Source: Candidatus Eiseniibacteriota bacterium
GTDB taxonomy: Bacteria > JAFGKV01
DNA: 13,605 bases
Assembly: GCA_025453925.1 (NCBI GenBank)
Contig: JALOPK010000124.1
Coordinates: 1 to 13,605 of the forward strand
Direction of reading: 5' to 3'
The notes beneath the pieces were generated by a model that worked only from the letters and a program-made list of their open reading frames with translations, was not told the DNA's origin and did not search any database. Within the stretch, counting starts at the first letter, position 1; every line of letters begins with the position of its first letter. Of this stretch, positions 13,531 through 13,605 are shown in pieces. The translations under genes were made by a program, and so were the position numbers.

Positions 13531-13605
13531 CAACGGCGTGGAACGCAAGATCTGGTGTGCATAGATTCACGTGATGGTCACCGGTCATCGGTGTGGAGGA
13601 TGACG

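Larger units (their letters stand above)
13282..13605 (-). other. Gene-free region upstream of the DEAD-box helicase
   Basis: At least 324 bases precede the helicase start and run off the window. ORFs crossing it on the - strand translate to low-complexity Arg/Pro-rich peptides without family features. The region holds a possible promoter (13375-13403), a cluster of alternating inverted blocks (13449-13530), the palindrome TCACGTGA (13567-13574) and a short tandem heptamer pair GGTCAYC (13576-13589). If the promoter at 13375-13403 is wrong and transcription starts further up, this would be a long structured 5' leader, as known for some cold-inducible helicase mRNAs. Confidence 0.5.

Noticed and set aside
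13567-13593. TCACGTGA palindrome and tandem GGTCAYC heptamers near the window end
   Set aside because: They are too short to distinguish from chance, and the gene they might control is outside the window.
1-13605. Search for mobile elements, CRISPR arrays, tRNA or rRNA genes
   Set aside because: No transposase or integrase motifs, no regularly spaced repeats, and no T-loop or rRNA core sequences were seen on either strand.

Overview
The window is about 13.6 kb of dense, GC-rich bacterial chromosome. All long genes fit housekeeping, stress-response or signalling families. I see no transposase, integrase, tRNA, rRNA or CRISPR array. The lineage cannot be fixed from sequence alone. The high GC, the zinc-finger anti-sigma factor with a C-terminal helical tail, a CpsB-type PHP phosphatase without capsule genes and a CHASE2 adenylate cyclase would fit a Gram-negative, environmental, deep-branching phylum (Gemmatimonadota- or Eisenbacteria-like). 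That is inference only.

Left arm, + strand (1-3984): a tightly packed operon. It holds the 3' end of NAD kinase, recN, a polytopic membrane protein, a possible 19-codon mini-ORF, a YacP-like NYN-domain nuclease and an RsbW-like anti-sigma/HATPase protein. Junctions are abutting or overlapping (TGA/ATG contact, a 20-bp overlap, two ATGA overlaps), so the set is probably co-transcribed and translationally coupled.

Middle, - strand (4062-7190): in transcription order, a CpsB/PHP-type phosphatase, an ECF sigma factor, its zinc-finger membrane anti-sigma factor (GTGA overlap), then a 437-bp non-coding spacer unusually rich in perfect inverted repeats, and a small beta-carbonic-anhydrase-like protein. 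The last gene converges on the left operon.

Right arm, + strand (7426-11711): a two-gene unit. The first gene is a large exported protein with an N-terminal FlgT-like region, a transglutaminase-like Cys-His-Glu centre and TPR repeats. Five bases later comes a membrane receptor with an extracytoplasmic CHASE2 domain and a class III adenylate cyclase. Together they look like an envelope-sensing, cAMP-producing module.

Far right, - strand (11827-13281): a DEAD-box RNA helicase with a basic C-terminal tail. Upstream of it lies a gene-free stretch of at least 324 bp holding four alternating GGTCTC/GAGACC blocks that could form mutually exclusive hairpins.

The most promising leads are the structured helicase leader, the hairpin array before the carbonic-anhydrase-like gene, the transglutaminase-like/CHASE2 cyclase pair, and the mini-ORF bridging the membrane protein and NYN genes.
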